DNA from: Pseudanabaena sp. SR411
GTDB lineage: Bacteria > Cyanobacteriota > Cyanobacteriia > Pseudanabaenales > Pseudanabaenaceae
Assembly: GCF_002251945.1 (NCBI RefSeq)
Contig: NZ_NDHW01000200.1
Coordinates: 1 to 64,000 of the forward strand
Reading direction: 5' to 3'
Length of the DNA: 64,000 nucleotides
Shown here: positions 1 to 6,537 of the stretch, piece after piece
Numbering within the stretch: position 1 is the first letter of the stretch
Layout of the letters: the number at the start of each line of letters is the position of its first letter
Translations under genes and position numbers: made by a program
Notes under the pieces: generated by a model
The model's database searches: none
The model's input: the letters and a program-made list of their open reading frames with translations, nothing else
Told to the model about the DNA's origin: nothing

Positions 1-147
1 CTATCATTTATGTAAATCTTTTGCGACAGTTAAGTTCTTTTTTGAGTTTTTTACTCATCGACAAATTTTTAATTTCCCAAAGCTTTTTACCTATGGCTTT
101 TTCTCACAAATCATTTAGGATTGCTATATGCAAGGGTTTGGTGAATA

Positions 148-566
148 ATGTCAAAGGTCGTAATCGCGGATACAGGTGTCTTAGTAGCCTACCTTATGCC
201 TAATGACAAATTCCATCAATGGGCTGTCACCTCATTATCAGATGTGCGTTATCCCCTCCTGACCTGTGAACCAGTTCTAACAGAAACCTGTTTTTGTTGC
301 AAAAAGTCCGCTCAGGCAAAGAAAAGATTTTGCAATTAGTTAGTCAAGGCTACATTGAAATAGCTTTTCAACTAAGAGATGAAATCGAATTTATCGAACA
401 GCTAATGCAAAGCTACTCATCAGTTCCAATGTCCTTAGCTGATGCTTGTTTAGTCAGAATGTCAGAAATCTACCCAAATGCATCCGTACTGACAATCGAT
501 AGCGATTTTAGGATTTATCGCAAGCTCCGCAACCAACAAATTCCAGTGATCATGCCTGATTCTTAG
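148..566 (+). pseudogene. PIN-domain (VapC-like) toxin gene, frameshifted
   Basis: PIN-domain proteins are Mg-dependent RNases, usually the toxin of type II toxin-antitoxin pairs. The first part reads in one frame from ATG 148 (early IADTG motif with Asp8, then EPVLTE), and the rest continues in another frame through LADACL and TIDSDF to the stop at 566. The acidic residues typical of PIN nucleases are present on both sides. The break lies at the T-run 291-295: one extra T would restore FLLQKV and a protein of about 139 residues. No antitoxin gene is visible directly upstream, although the window begins only 147 bases before it. It may be a dead gene, a sequencing error in the T-run, or slippage; a dead gene seems most likely. 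Confidence 0.75.
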
Positions 567-573
567 ATTCTGA

Positions 574-678
574 CTCATCACCCTTGCTCAGCAATACTAC
601 GACAAAGCCAAAACCATCTATCAACAACTCGGCGCAATCAAAGACTTAGAACGTATTGAACAAGAGTGGCTGATATAA
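574..678 (+). pseudogene. C-terminal remnant of a TPR-type protein
   Basis: An open stretch without a start codon encodes a helical tail containing YYDKAKTIYQQLGAIKDLER and ending EQEWLI before the stop at 676-678. This is the usual ending of cyanobacterial tetratricopeptide-repeat proteins. The upstream part of the gene is absent, and the PIN-like pseudogene sits directly before it. I read it as the relic of a truncated TPR gene; a chance open stretch is unlikely because the TPR spacing is so regular. Confidence 0.55.
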
Positions 679-710
679 AATAAAAACAAACCGAAATCAA
701 AAAACACAAA

Positions 711-2063
711 ATGGTCACCGCAATTAACCCCATCGAAACCATCTCGTTATTGCAACAAATTCAATGGGTCGCCGATCCTGTGGGTTATATGGAGACAGCA
801 GTACGAAAATATCCAGATATATTTACAGCCAAAATTGTTGGTTTCGGTAGCTCGATTGTATTTGTGAACGAACCCCAAGCCATCCAGCAAATCCTCACCA
901 ACGATCGCAAACAATTTAATGCCCCAGGGGAACTGAATGGGATTTTAAAACCAATCATGGGCGATGCATCGGTAATGATGCTAGACGGCGATCGCCACAA
1001 AAAGCGGCGACAACTAGTAATGCCCTCCTTTCATGGCTCACGGATGCAAAACTATGGACAGCTAGTCTTTGAAATAACCACCAAAGTATTCCAAAAATTA
1101 GAAGCCAATAAAACTCAAAATAAGAGTTTTTCTGTCCGCGATGCCATGCAGGACATCTCGCTACAAATTATCCTACAGGCAGTATTTGGTTTATATGAAG
1201 GCGATCGCTGTCAGCAACTAAAAAAACTGATGAGCCAAATGACCGAGCTATTTAACTCACCCTTCACCTCAGCAGCCCTCTTCTTTCCATCTCTACAAAA
1301 AGATTTAGGTGCTTGGAGTCCTTGGGGCAACTTTGTCCGACAAAAAGAACAAATCGATAAATTAATCTACTTAGAAATCGCCGAACGTCGCGCCCATCCC
1401 GATCCAAGCCGCACTGATATTCTAGCAATGCTCCTATCCGCCAGTGACGAAGAAGGAAAGGGAATGACCGATCTAGAATTACATGACGAACTACTTGCTT
1501 TGTTACTAGCAGGACATGAAACCACAGCCACAGCCATGTCTTGGGCTTTATATTGGATTCATCACTTGCCAGATATCAAAGAGAAACTATCGCATGAGTT
1601 AAAGAGCGTCACCGATCCAACGGATTGGATGAGCATTTTTCGATTGCCTTACCTAACCGCAGTTTGCAACGAGACTCTACGCATTTATCCAGTAGGAATG
1701 CTCACTTTTCCTAGAGTGGTTCAAGAGCCTGTGGAACTATTGGGGTATAAACTTGAGTCAAATACGATTGTGCTTGGTTGCATCTATCTCTTACACCATC
1801 GTGAAGAATTGTATCCTGAGCCTAATCAGTTCAGACCAGAGCGATTTTTAGAGCATCAATTTTCGCCCTATGAGTTTATGCCCTTTGGTGGCGGTGTGCG
1901 TCGCTGTGTAGGTGAGGCTTTAGCCCAATTTGAGATGAAGATCGTTTTGGCAACAATTCTATCTAATTTTGATTTGGAGTTAGCCGAGCATAAACCAGTT
2001 AAGCCACAACGCCGAGGTGTCACTCTTGCTCCTGCTGGTGGCATCAAAATGACTTTAAAATAG
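711..2063 (+). CDS. cytochrome P450 (CYP110-like)
   Basis: A heme-thiolate monooxygenase of 450 residues, the usual length for a soluble bacterial P450. Visible motifs are the I-helix oxygen-activation motif AGHETT (about 267-272), the K-helix ExxR as ETLR (about 321-324), and the heme loop FGGGVRRCVGE with the proximal cysteine at 399. Overall similarity to cyanobacterial CYP110 enzymes, which hydroxylate fatty acids or terpenes, is my inference; the substrate cannot be read from sequence. No ferredoxin or reductase gene is adjacent. The ATG at 711 follows an A-rich leader without a strong Shine-Dalgarno. A palindrome follows the stop, and the decayed tail of a paralogous P450 lies at 2772-2841. 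Confidence 0.93.
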   Translation: MVTAINPIETISLLQQIQWVADPVGYMETAVRKYPDIFTAKIVGFGSSIVFVNEPQAIQQILTNDRKQFNAPGELNGILKPIMGDASVMMLDGDRHKKRRQLVMPSFHGSRMQNYGQLVFEITTKVFQKLEANKTQNKSFSVRDAMQDISLQIILQAVFGLYEGDRCQQLKKLMSQMTELFNSPFTSAALFFPSLQKDLGAWSPWGNFVRQKEQIDKLIYLEIAERRAHPDPSRTDILAMLLSASDEEGKGMTDLELHDELLALLLAGHETTATAMSWALYWIHHLPDIKEKLSHELKSVTDPTDWMSIFRLPYLTAVCNETLRIYPVGMLTFPRVVQEPVELLGYKLESNTIVLGCIYLLHHREELYPEPNQFRPERFLEHQFSPYEFMPFGGGVRRCVGEALAQFEMKIVLATILSNFDLELAEHKPVKPQRRGVTLAPAGGIKMTLK

Positions 2064-2074
2064 AAGTTGCCGTA

Positions 2075-2122
2075 AAACCGATTTTTGATGGTGCGGCTTC
2101 GCGCACCATCAAAAATCGGTTT
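2075..2122. repeat. palindromic hairpin element after the P450 gene
   Basis: Near-perfect inverted repeat with arms of about 21 bases (left arm begins AAACCGATTTTTGATGG) around a GGCTTCGC tip. It is one of the intergenic palindromes that recur through the window and could act as an RNA hairpin or terminator for the P450 transcript. Confidence 0.85.
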
Positions 2123-2193
2123 CTCATTAAATTGCAGTACCTTTAGCTATTTCTGTAAGATCGCTGATTAATTTGTTTTTGAGACAGGTAATC

Positions 2194-2229
2194 ATGGCTA
2201 AAATAGCTAAAATGGCTATAATAGCTAAG
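2194..2229 (+). promoter_or_regulatory. four 9-bp tandem repeats with embedded -10 box: toxin-antitoxin operator
   Basis: Four adjacent 9-mers run ATGGCTAAA, ATAGCTAAA, ATGGCTATA, ATAGCTAAG. A perfect TATAAT lies at 2217-2222, inside the third and fourth copies, about 30 bases before the antitoxin ATG. Type II antitoxins normally repress their own promoter, so an iterated site over the -10 box is a good candidate operator. Confidence 0.6.
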
Positions 2230-2251
2230 AGCAAAATTAGGAGCAGTAACC

Positions 2252-2500
2252 ATGAAAACATTAGGTGCATCAGAAGCTAAAAACCGCTTTGGAGAACTAT
2301 TAGACCTAGCTCGTAGAGAACCAGTGCAAATAGCTAAAAAAGGTCGTAGTGTCGCAATTATGATGTCAATTGAGGAGTTTGAGAGATTTTTAAATTTAGA
2401 AAATCAATTTTTGGCTTTAAAAGCAGAACAAGCTAGGCAAGAAGGTTTTATTGGTATTACAGAAAGTGAAGCTTTACTATCAGAAATTCTGAATGCTTAA
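2252..2500 (+). CDS. Phd/YefM-family antitoxin
   Basis: An 82-residue type II antitoxin. The N-terminal segment (GASEAKNRFGELLDLAR, then PVQIAKKGRSVAIMMSIEEF) is the Phd/YefM DNA-binding fold; the C-terminal third is a charged helix that would wrap the toxin. The family neutralises its partner and represses its own operon. A Shine-Dalgarno-like AGGAG lies about 11 bases before the ATG, and four 9-bp repeats cover the probable promoter. The reading frame overlaps the following RelE-type gene by 8 bases, which implies translational coupling. Confidence 0.9.
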   Translation: MKTLGASEAKNRFGELLDLARREPVQIAKKGRSVAIMMSIEEFERFLNLENQFLALKAEQARQEGFIGITESEALLSEILNA

Positions 2501-2762
2501 GATTAACCTGTCTCGACAAGCTGTTAAGCGCTTAAAAAAACTACCAGATAAACACGCCAAACAAGTAGCAATCAAAATTACCGAACTGACTTCAAATCCT
2601 TATCCTCAAGATTCTCTAAAATTGAAAGGATATCCCTATCACAGAGCCGATATTGGTGAATATCGAATAGTTTATTGTGTGGACGAACAAACGCTAGAAA
2701 TCCTACTAATTGATAAACGGAACGATGATGAAGTCTACAAACAACTGAAAAGAATGATGTAA
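2493..2762 (+). CDS. RelE/ParE-superfamily toxin
   Basis: An 89-residue basic protein starting inside the end of the antitoxin gene. The central HRADIGEYRIVYCVDE segment and the ending ILLIDKRNDDEVYKQL are typical of the RelE/ParE fold. RelE members cleave mRNA at the ribosome and ParE members poison gyrase; the basic and aromatic residues here fit RelE better, but the target is uncertain. Pairing with a Phd/YefM antitoxin is a common combination. The decayed P450 tail begins 9 bases after the stop codon. Confidence 0.9.
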   Translation: MLKINLSRQAVKRLKKLPDKHAKQVAIKITELTSNPYPQDSLKLKGYPYHRADIGEYRIVYCVDEQTLEILLIDKRNDDEVYKQLKRMM

Positions 2763-2771
2763 AAAACAATC

Positions 2772-2841
2772 AACCAGTTAAGCCACAACGCCGAAGTACG
2801 ACAATTGCCCTGCGGGTGGACTCAAAATAACTTTAAAATAG
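2772..2841 (+). pseudogene. 3' remnant of a second cytochrome P450 gene
   Basis: About 70 bases match the last 75 bases of the intact P450 (1993-2067). Once one missing base near 2808 is allowed for, the translation ends RRSTTIAPAGGLKITLK, against RRGVTLAPAGGIKMTLK in the intact gene. The conservative differences show that it diverged as coding sequence, so it is the tail of a paralogue and not a recent copy. The toxin-antitoxin pair now lies where the rest of that gene would have been. Confidence 0.65.
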
Positions 2842-2887
2842 AAGTAATTCTAGTAGCGTGGCTTCGCCACGCTACTAGAATTACTTC
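2841..2887. repeat. palindromic hairpin element
   Basis: Perfect inverted repeat with 21-base arms (begins GAAGTAATTCTAGTAGCGTG) around a CTTCG tip, between the P450 relic and the CHAT gene. Confidence 0.85.
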
Positions 2888-2921
2888 AGAGAACCCCAAG
2901 GAAATTTAGGAGCAAACTCAT

Positions 2922-4517
2922 ATGCGATATTTTCTATTATGGTCTCTTTCCTTGATATTCGCGATGCTGTCGTTGAATGTTCCCAAATCTGCACGATCGC
3001 AATCCAATTACCCATCACGATATCCCGATAGCAATGAAAATCATTCACGACCTCCTTCTAGCGGCGGGCTTGATCCGTTTATCATTTTAAACCTGATCAA
3101 TTCTTTAAGTCGTTCTGGCAATAGTGATCAACAACAGGTGGATCTGTCCCCTGATATTGCCGAAATTCGTGGACAAATTGGGAGACTATACTTCCTGTTA
3201 GCAAGGCAATATGCTGTCCAAAATCAATTGCCCCAAGCTTGTAATGCCCTCGAAAAAGGATATAGCGCGGAACTAGAGGCTTATTTACGCAAACGGATGC
3301 GATCGCTTCAACCCGACAGTAATGACTGCTATGCCACAGAAGTGGATCGGATTTCTAAATTGACAGGTAGCCCGACAGCGCTAATTTATGTCACCACTTC
3401 TAAAGGTGGTTTAGAACTAATTGGCGTACCACCTTCTAGCCCCAATCGACCTGCGGGAATATTCTCGCGGACTCGGATTGGCGCTAAATCTTTACAGGAA
3501 AAATTTGGAATTCCATTGGCTCAAAACAATCAAACCAGTGGGACTCCATTTCGGAAGGTTGCCTATAACGTTACGACTGAAGACGTTGATCGCGTGATCA
3601 TTGACTTTCGTAACAATTTGCGCGACACCAGTTCCGAAGACTTTTTACCACAGTCACAGCAGCTTTATGATTGGGTAGTGCGCCCAATGGAACCTGAGCT
3701 AGAAAAGTCTCAAGTAAAAACCCTTGTATTTGTGATGAATGGCAATTTGCGCGTCGTGCCACCAGCCGCATTCCATGATGGCAAGCGTTATCTGATTGAG
3801 AAATATGCAGTCACGACGATTCCATCTTGGCAGTTAACAGAACCCAACCATCCCGATCGCGCTCTGACTCCCCAAATTCTAGCGATGGGCTTATCTGAAT
3901 CTGTCGAAGGCTGGTCGCCCTTACCTGCTACCAAAGTAGAAGTTGAGACGATTTCTTCGCAGGTGTTAGTTGGCAAAAACTTTATGAATAGCTCTTTTAC
4001 CAAGGATAATTTGCGATCGCAAACTAGTAGTCAAAATTTTGGGATTATCCATCTTGCTACCCATGCCAAATTTGTCAAACAGTCACCAGAGGAATCTTTC
4101 ATTCAATTTTGGGGCGATCGCTTACAAATGAATCAAATCTCGAAGATGAATCTAGTGACGGATTTACTGACTCTTAGCGCCTGTGAAACCGCAGTGGGAC
4201 AAAATCTAGGCTTAGCAGGTTTAGCAGTAGATTCGGGTGCAAAGAGTGTCTTGGCTTCTCTCTGGACAGTCAGTGATGCAGGTACGGCTCCCTTAATGAT
4301 TCGTTTTTATCGTGGACTGCCTACAGCACCCAGCAAGGCTATCGCCTTGCAAGAAGCTCAATTAGCATTTTTGCATGGTGAAGTAACGATTAAGAATAAC
4401 CAAATCCTTGGAATCAAAGGATTTCCGAATATTCCATTCCAAGTCGATACCAGAGGCGTTGATCTAAAGCATCCTTACTTTTGGTCTTCCTTTACCTTAA
4501 TTGGTAATTGGTTGTAA
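2922..4517 (+). CDS. secreted CHAT-domain caspase-like protein
   Basis: A 531-residue protein with an N-terminal signal peptide (about 1-27, hydrophobic core then ARSQ) and a low-complexity linker. Residues 50-150 are helical and TPR-like, with one unit AVQNQLPQACNALEKGY. The C-terminal half is a CHAT domain, a clan CD cysteine-peptidase fold. The likely catalytic pair is His381 in HLATHA and Cys421 in LSACETAVG, and the ASLWTVSD motif follows. CHAT proteins are frequent in cyanobacteria (HetF is one) and often sit with TPR proteins; a few have been shown to be proteases. Partner and substrate are unknown. An AGGAG lies about 12 bases before the ATG. Confidence 0.88.
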   Translation: MRYFLLWSLSLIFAMLSLNVPKSARSQSNYPSRYPDSNENHSRPPSSGGLDPFIILNLINSLSRSGNSDQQQVDLSPDIAEIRGQIGRLYFLLARQYAVQNQLPQACNALEKGYSAELEAYLRKRMRSLQPDSNDCYATEVDRISKLTGSPTALIYVTTSKGGLELIGVPPSSPNRPAGIFSRTRIGAKSLQEKFGIPLAQNNQTSGTPFRKVAYNVTTEDVDRVIIDFRNNLRDTSSEDFLPQSQQLYDWVVRPMEPELEKSQVKTLVFVMNGNLRVVPPAAFHDGKRYLIEKYAVTTIPSWQLTEPNHPDRALTPQILAMGLSESVEGWSPLPATKVEVETISSQVLVGKNFMNSSFTKDNLRSQTSSQNFGIIHLATHAKFVKQSPEESFIQFWGDRLQMNQISKMNLVTDLLTLSACETAVGQNLGLAGLAVDSGAKSVLASLWTVSDAGTAPLMIRFYRGLPTAPSKAIALQEAQLAFLHGEVTIKNNQILGIKGFPNIPFQVDTRGVDLKHPYFWSSFTLIGNWL

Positions 4518-4520
4518 GTA

Positions 4521-4577
4521 GCAAACCCCAAAAGCTGTGGCGCACGCGCAGCGTGCGCCACAGCTTTTGGGGTTTGC
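4521..4577. repeat. palindromic hairpin element after the CHAT gene
   Basis: Inverted repeat with arms of about 27 bases (begins GCAAACCCCAAAAGCTGTGG) and a GCGCACGC/GCGTGCGC tip. It starts 4 bases after the CHAT stop codon, so it would form at the 3' end of that mRNA. Confidence 0.85.
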
Positions 4578-4687
4578 TGGAGACGACCTTTTCGGGTTTA
4601 AAGCATGATTGTAAATCTACACGAAGTAAATTTTGCTGAAAACTAAGGTGATGGCATACTAGCGATCGCTAGTTTATAGAGAAAACC

Positions 4688-4873
4688 ATGCAAAAATCGG
4701 ATTATGATGAGGGCTTAACTTGGACTGCCGAGGCAAAAGTCAAGTACAAAAATATTCCCTACTTTGTGCGATCGCAAGCGCGTCAAAGAATCGAGCAACT
4801 CGCTCAAGCCGCAGGTAGTGATACGATTACCGCAGAAATTGTCGAAAAAGCAAGAGTTGAGTTTGGACAGTGA
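4688..4873 (+). CDS. stand-alone PCP_red-domain mini-protein
   Basis: A 61-residue protein made almost entirely of a PCP_red-type domain, the small helical module at the C-terminus of light-independent protochlorophyllide reductase subunit B. The pattern W-x-[18 protein letters not shown], then [10 protein letters not shown] is the family signature. Free-standing copies are common in cyanobacteria and their role is not established; it lacks everything needed for reductase activity itself. Its TGA overlaps the GTG start of murQ by 4 bases, so the two are probably translated together. Confidence 0.8.
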   Translation: MQKSDYDEGLTWTAEAKVKYKNIPYFVRSQARQRIEQLAQAAGSDTITAEIVEKARVEFGQ

Positions 4874-5793
4874 ATAGCGCAATCAATAGTGCAGTGAACA
4901 ATGGCGATCGCGGTTATTTGTTGACCGAGCAAGCAAATCCCCATAGCCAAAATTTGGATCGACTCAGTGCCTTAGAAATTGTTGAACTGTTTAACCAAGA
5001 GGATGCTAAAGCCGTTGCCGCAGTCGGTATCGAAAAAGAAGCGATCGCCGCCGCGATTACGATGATTGCTGAGGCGATCGCGAGTGGTGGTCGATTGTTT
5101 TATGTGGGTGCTGGTACGAGTGGTCGGCTTGGTGTGCTAGATGCTGCTGAATGTCCGCCCACTTTTTGTAGTGATCCTGAACTGATTCAAGGCGTCTTGG
5201 CGGGTGGGATGAATGCTATGGTACGCAGTTCCGAAGCCCTCGAAGATCGCGAAGATGACGGCAAAGATGCGATCGCCGAAAGAAATATATGCGATCTCGA
5301 CGTTGTCTTTGGCATTACCGCAGGCGGAACCACACCCTATGTCCACGGAGCGCTCAACGAAGCCAAGTATCGAGGTGCGAAAACGGTCTTTTTTTGTTGC
5401 GTGCCACCTGACCAATTTCCCAGCCAGTACGATATCGAGATCCGTCCATTAGTAGGAGCCGAAGTTTTGACAGGATCAACCAGACTAAAAGCTGGGACAG
5501 CTACAAAACTCGTACTAAATACGATCTCCACGGGTGTGATGGTGCAGCTTGGTAAAGTTTATGGCAATCGGATGATTGATGTCGCTGTCACCAATAGCAA
5601 GCTCGAAGATCGCGCCATTCGGATTATTCGCGATCTCACATCGAGCAGTCGTGAGGATGCAGCCCAATTGCTAGAGCGATCGGGCAAGCGGGTGAAATTA
5701 GCTTTGTTAATGCATTGGAAAAATTTAGATATAGCTACTGCCGAGAAATTATTGCAAGATGCTCAAGGTCATTTGGGTAAGGCGATGATGTAG
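4870..5793 (+). CDS. murQ: N-acetylmuramic acid 6-phosphate etherase
   Basis: MurQ cleaves the D-lactyl ether of MurNAc-6-phosphate to give GlcNAc-6-phosphate, a step in cell-wall recycling in the cytoplasm. The 307-residue protein has the SIS-fold signature [20 protein letters not shown] (from residue 78), with the Glu of AAECPP (about 94) as a likely catalytic acid, and the family's [13 protein letters not shown] segment. The start is GTG at 4870, overlapping the PCP_red stop. Length and start agree with the family. No anmK, transporter or murR gene lies nearby. Confidence 0.93.
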   Translation: MNSAINSAVNNGDRGYLLTEQANPHSQNLDRLSALEIVELFNQEDAKAVAAVGIEKEAIAAAITMIAEAIASGGRLFYVGAGTSGRLGVLDAAECPPTFCSDPELIQGVLAGGMNAMVRSSEALEDREDDGKDAIAERNICDLDVVFGITAGGTTPYVHGALNEAKYRGAKTVFFCCVPPDQFPSQYDIEIRPLVGAEVLTGSTRLKAGTATKLVLNTISTGVMVQLGKVYGNRMIDVAVTNSKLEDRAIRIIRDLTSSSREDAAQLLERSGKRVKLALLMHWKNLDIATAEKLLQDAQGHLGKAMM

Positions 5794-5796
5794 GGT

Positions 5797-5895
5797 GTTT
5801 TTAAAACCCTTACTGGGTTTAGTTTTGAATTCACAAAAGTGTGCCGACACTTTTGTGAATTGGTATAAGATGTTTTACAGCGCTTTGCGCTGTAA
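5797..5895. repeat. composite repeat element: ACCCTTACTGGGTTT motif plus two hairpins
   Basis: Just after murQ comes AAAACCCTTACTGGGTTT, then a palindrome at 5828-5861 (AATTCACAAAAGTGT and its complement), then a smaller hairpin TTACAGCGC...GCGCTGTAA at 5875-5895. Related composites occur at 9980-10080, 11890-11970 and 34790-34865. It separates murQ from the DUF3067 gene and supplies the latter's 5' leader. Confidence 0.75.
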
Positions 5896-5914
5896 GCAAA
5901 AAAATTTAGAAACT

Positions 5915-6229
5915 ATGACAGGCGCAGAACTCCGTCAGGCGATCGCCAACAAATGGGACTATTCCTATGACGTACAATTACGCAAAACACAGGGTAAAAT
6001 TTTCTTGCAAGTAATGTGGCGCTATCAAGAGCAACAATCCTTTTCAATGAACGAAGCCGAATTTATTCAACATCTGGACACGATCGCCTCCTATCTCAGT
6101 GATTGGGGTGTAGTTGAGCAAGTCCAAAAATTTATTGAAATGACCAAGGAACGCCCCAGACTCGGTAAAGCGGTGAGCATTCCTCTGCAAATCGGTGAGC
6201 GATCGCTAGAATGGCTTATAGGAAGCTAA
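5915..6229 (+). CDS. DUF3067-family protein
   Basis: A 104-residue cytosolic protein of a family conserved in cyanobacteria and plastid-bearing eukaryotes. Recognisable segments are the start MTGAELRQAIANKW, then YDVQLRKTQGKIFLQVMW and the C-terminal ERPRLGKAVSIPL. The molecular function is not known. The frame is open upstream to 5795, but that extension lies in the repeat element and does not look like protein, so ATG 5915 is chosen. A palindrome follows the stop codon. Confidence 0.85.
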   Translation: MTGAELRQAIANKWDYSYDVQLRKTQGKIFLQVMWRYQEQQSFSMNEAEFIQHLDTIASYLSDWGVVEQVQKFIEMTKERPRLGKAVSIPLQIGERSLEWLIGS

Positions 6230-6233
6230 TTCT

Positions 6234-6280
6234 CCAAGATGAGGTGTTGTAGCGCTTTGCGCCACAACACCTCATCTTGG
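6234..6280. repeat. palindromic hairpin element after DUF3067 gene
   Basis: Inverted repeat beginning CCAAGATGAGGTGTTGT, with a GCGCTTTGCGC tip, starting 5 bases after the DUF3067 stop codon. Confidence 0.85.
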
Positions 6281-6302
6281 ATGGGAAGGAAATAAATACT
6301 AA

Positions 6303-6331
6303 AAAGTTGCGCCCCGCAGGGGCGCAACTTT
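6303..6331. repeat. short GC-rich hairpin
   Basis: Perfect inverted repeat AAAGTTGCGCCCC / GGGGCGCAACTTT around GCA. The same GCGCCCCGCAGGGGCGC core recurs at 32708-32760. Confidence 0.85.
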
Positions 6332-6537
6332 ATGGGTTTAGATAATTTATTTTGGATAAGTACTTATCCAAAGTTAATAAAAATCAATAAAAGTATGGTG
6401 TGTTGCTGACTTTCTAAGCTAAAGATTGTACGATTGTGTTGGAATACTTTTGATAATCTTAAATTTCTAAAAAATTTCATTTTATTTCGCTACGTCGCTC
6501 TAACCATACCTAAGTCTAAAAACGTCAGGGCAAAAAT

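Larger units (their letters stand above)
6230..6537. other. intergenic region with two hairpins
   Basis: This 308-base gap holds the palindromes at 6234-6280 and 6303-6331. The remaining AT-rich 200 bases presumably carry the promoter of the GAF gene; I see no open reading frame with coding character. Confidence 0.6.

Noticed and set aside
21-203. Open frame at the left edge of the window
   Set aside because: Its composition is not protein-like, it overlaps the PIN gene in another frame, and no family is recognisable.
5795-5914. N-terminal extension of the DUF3067 protein
   Set aside because: It translates the repeat element and hairpins; family members start at the ATG used here.
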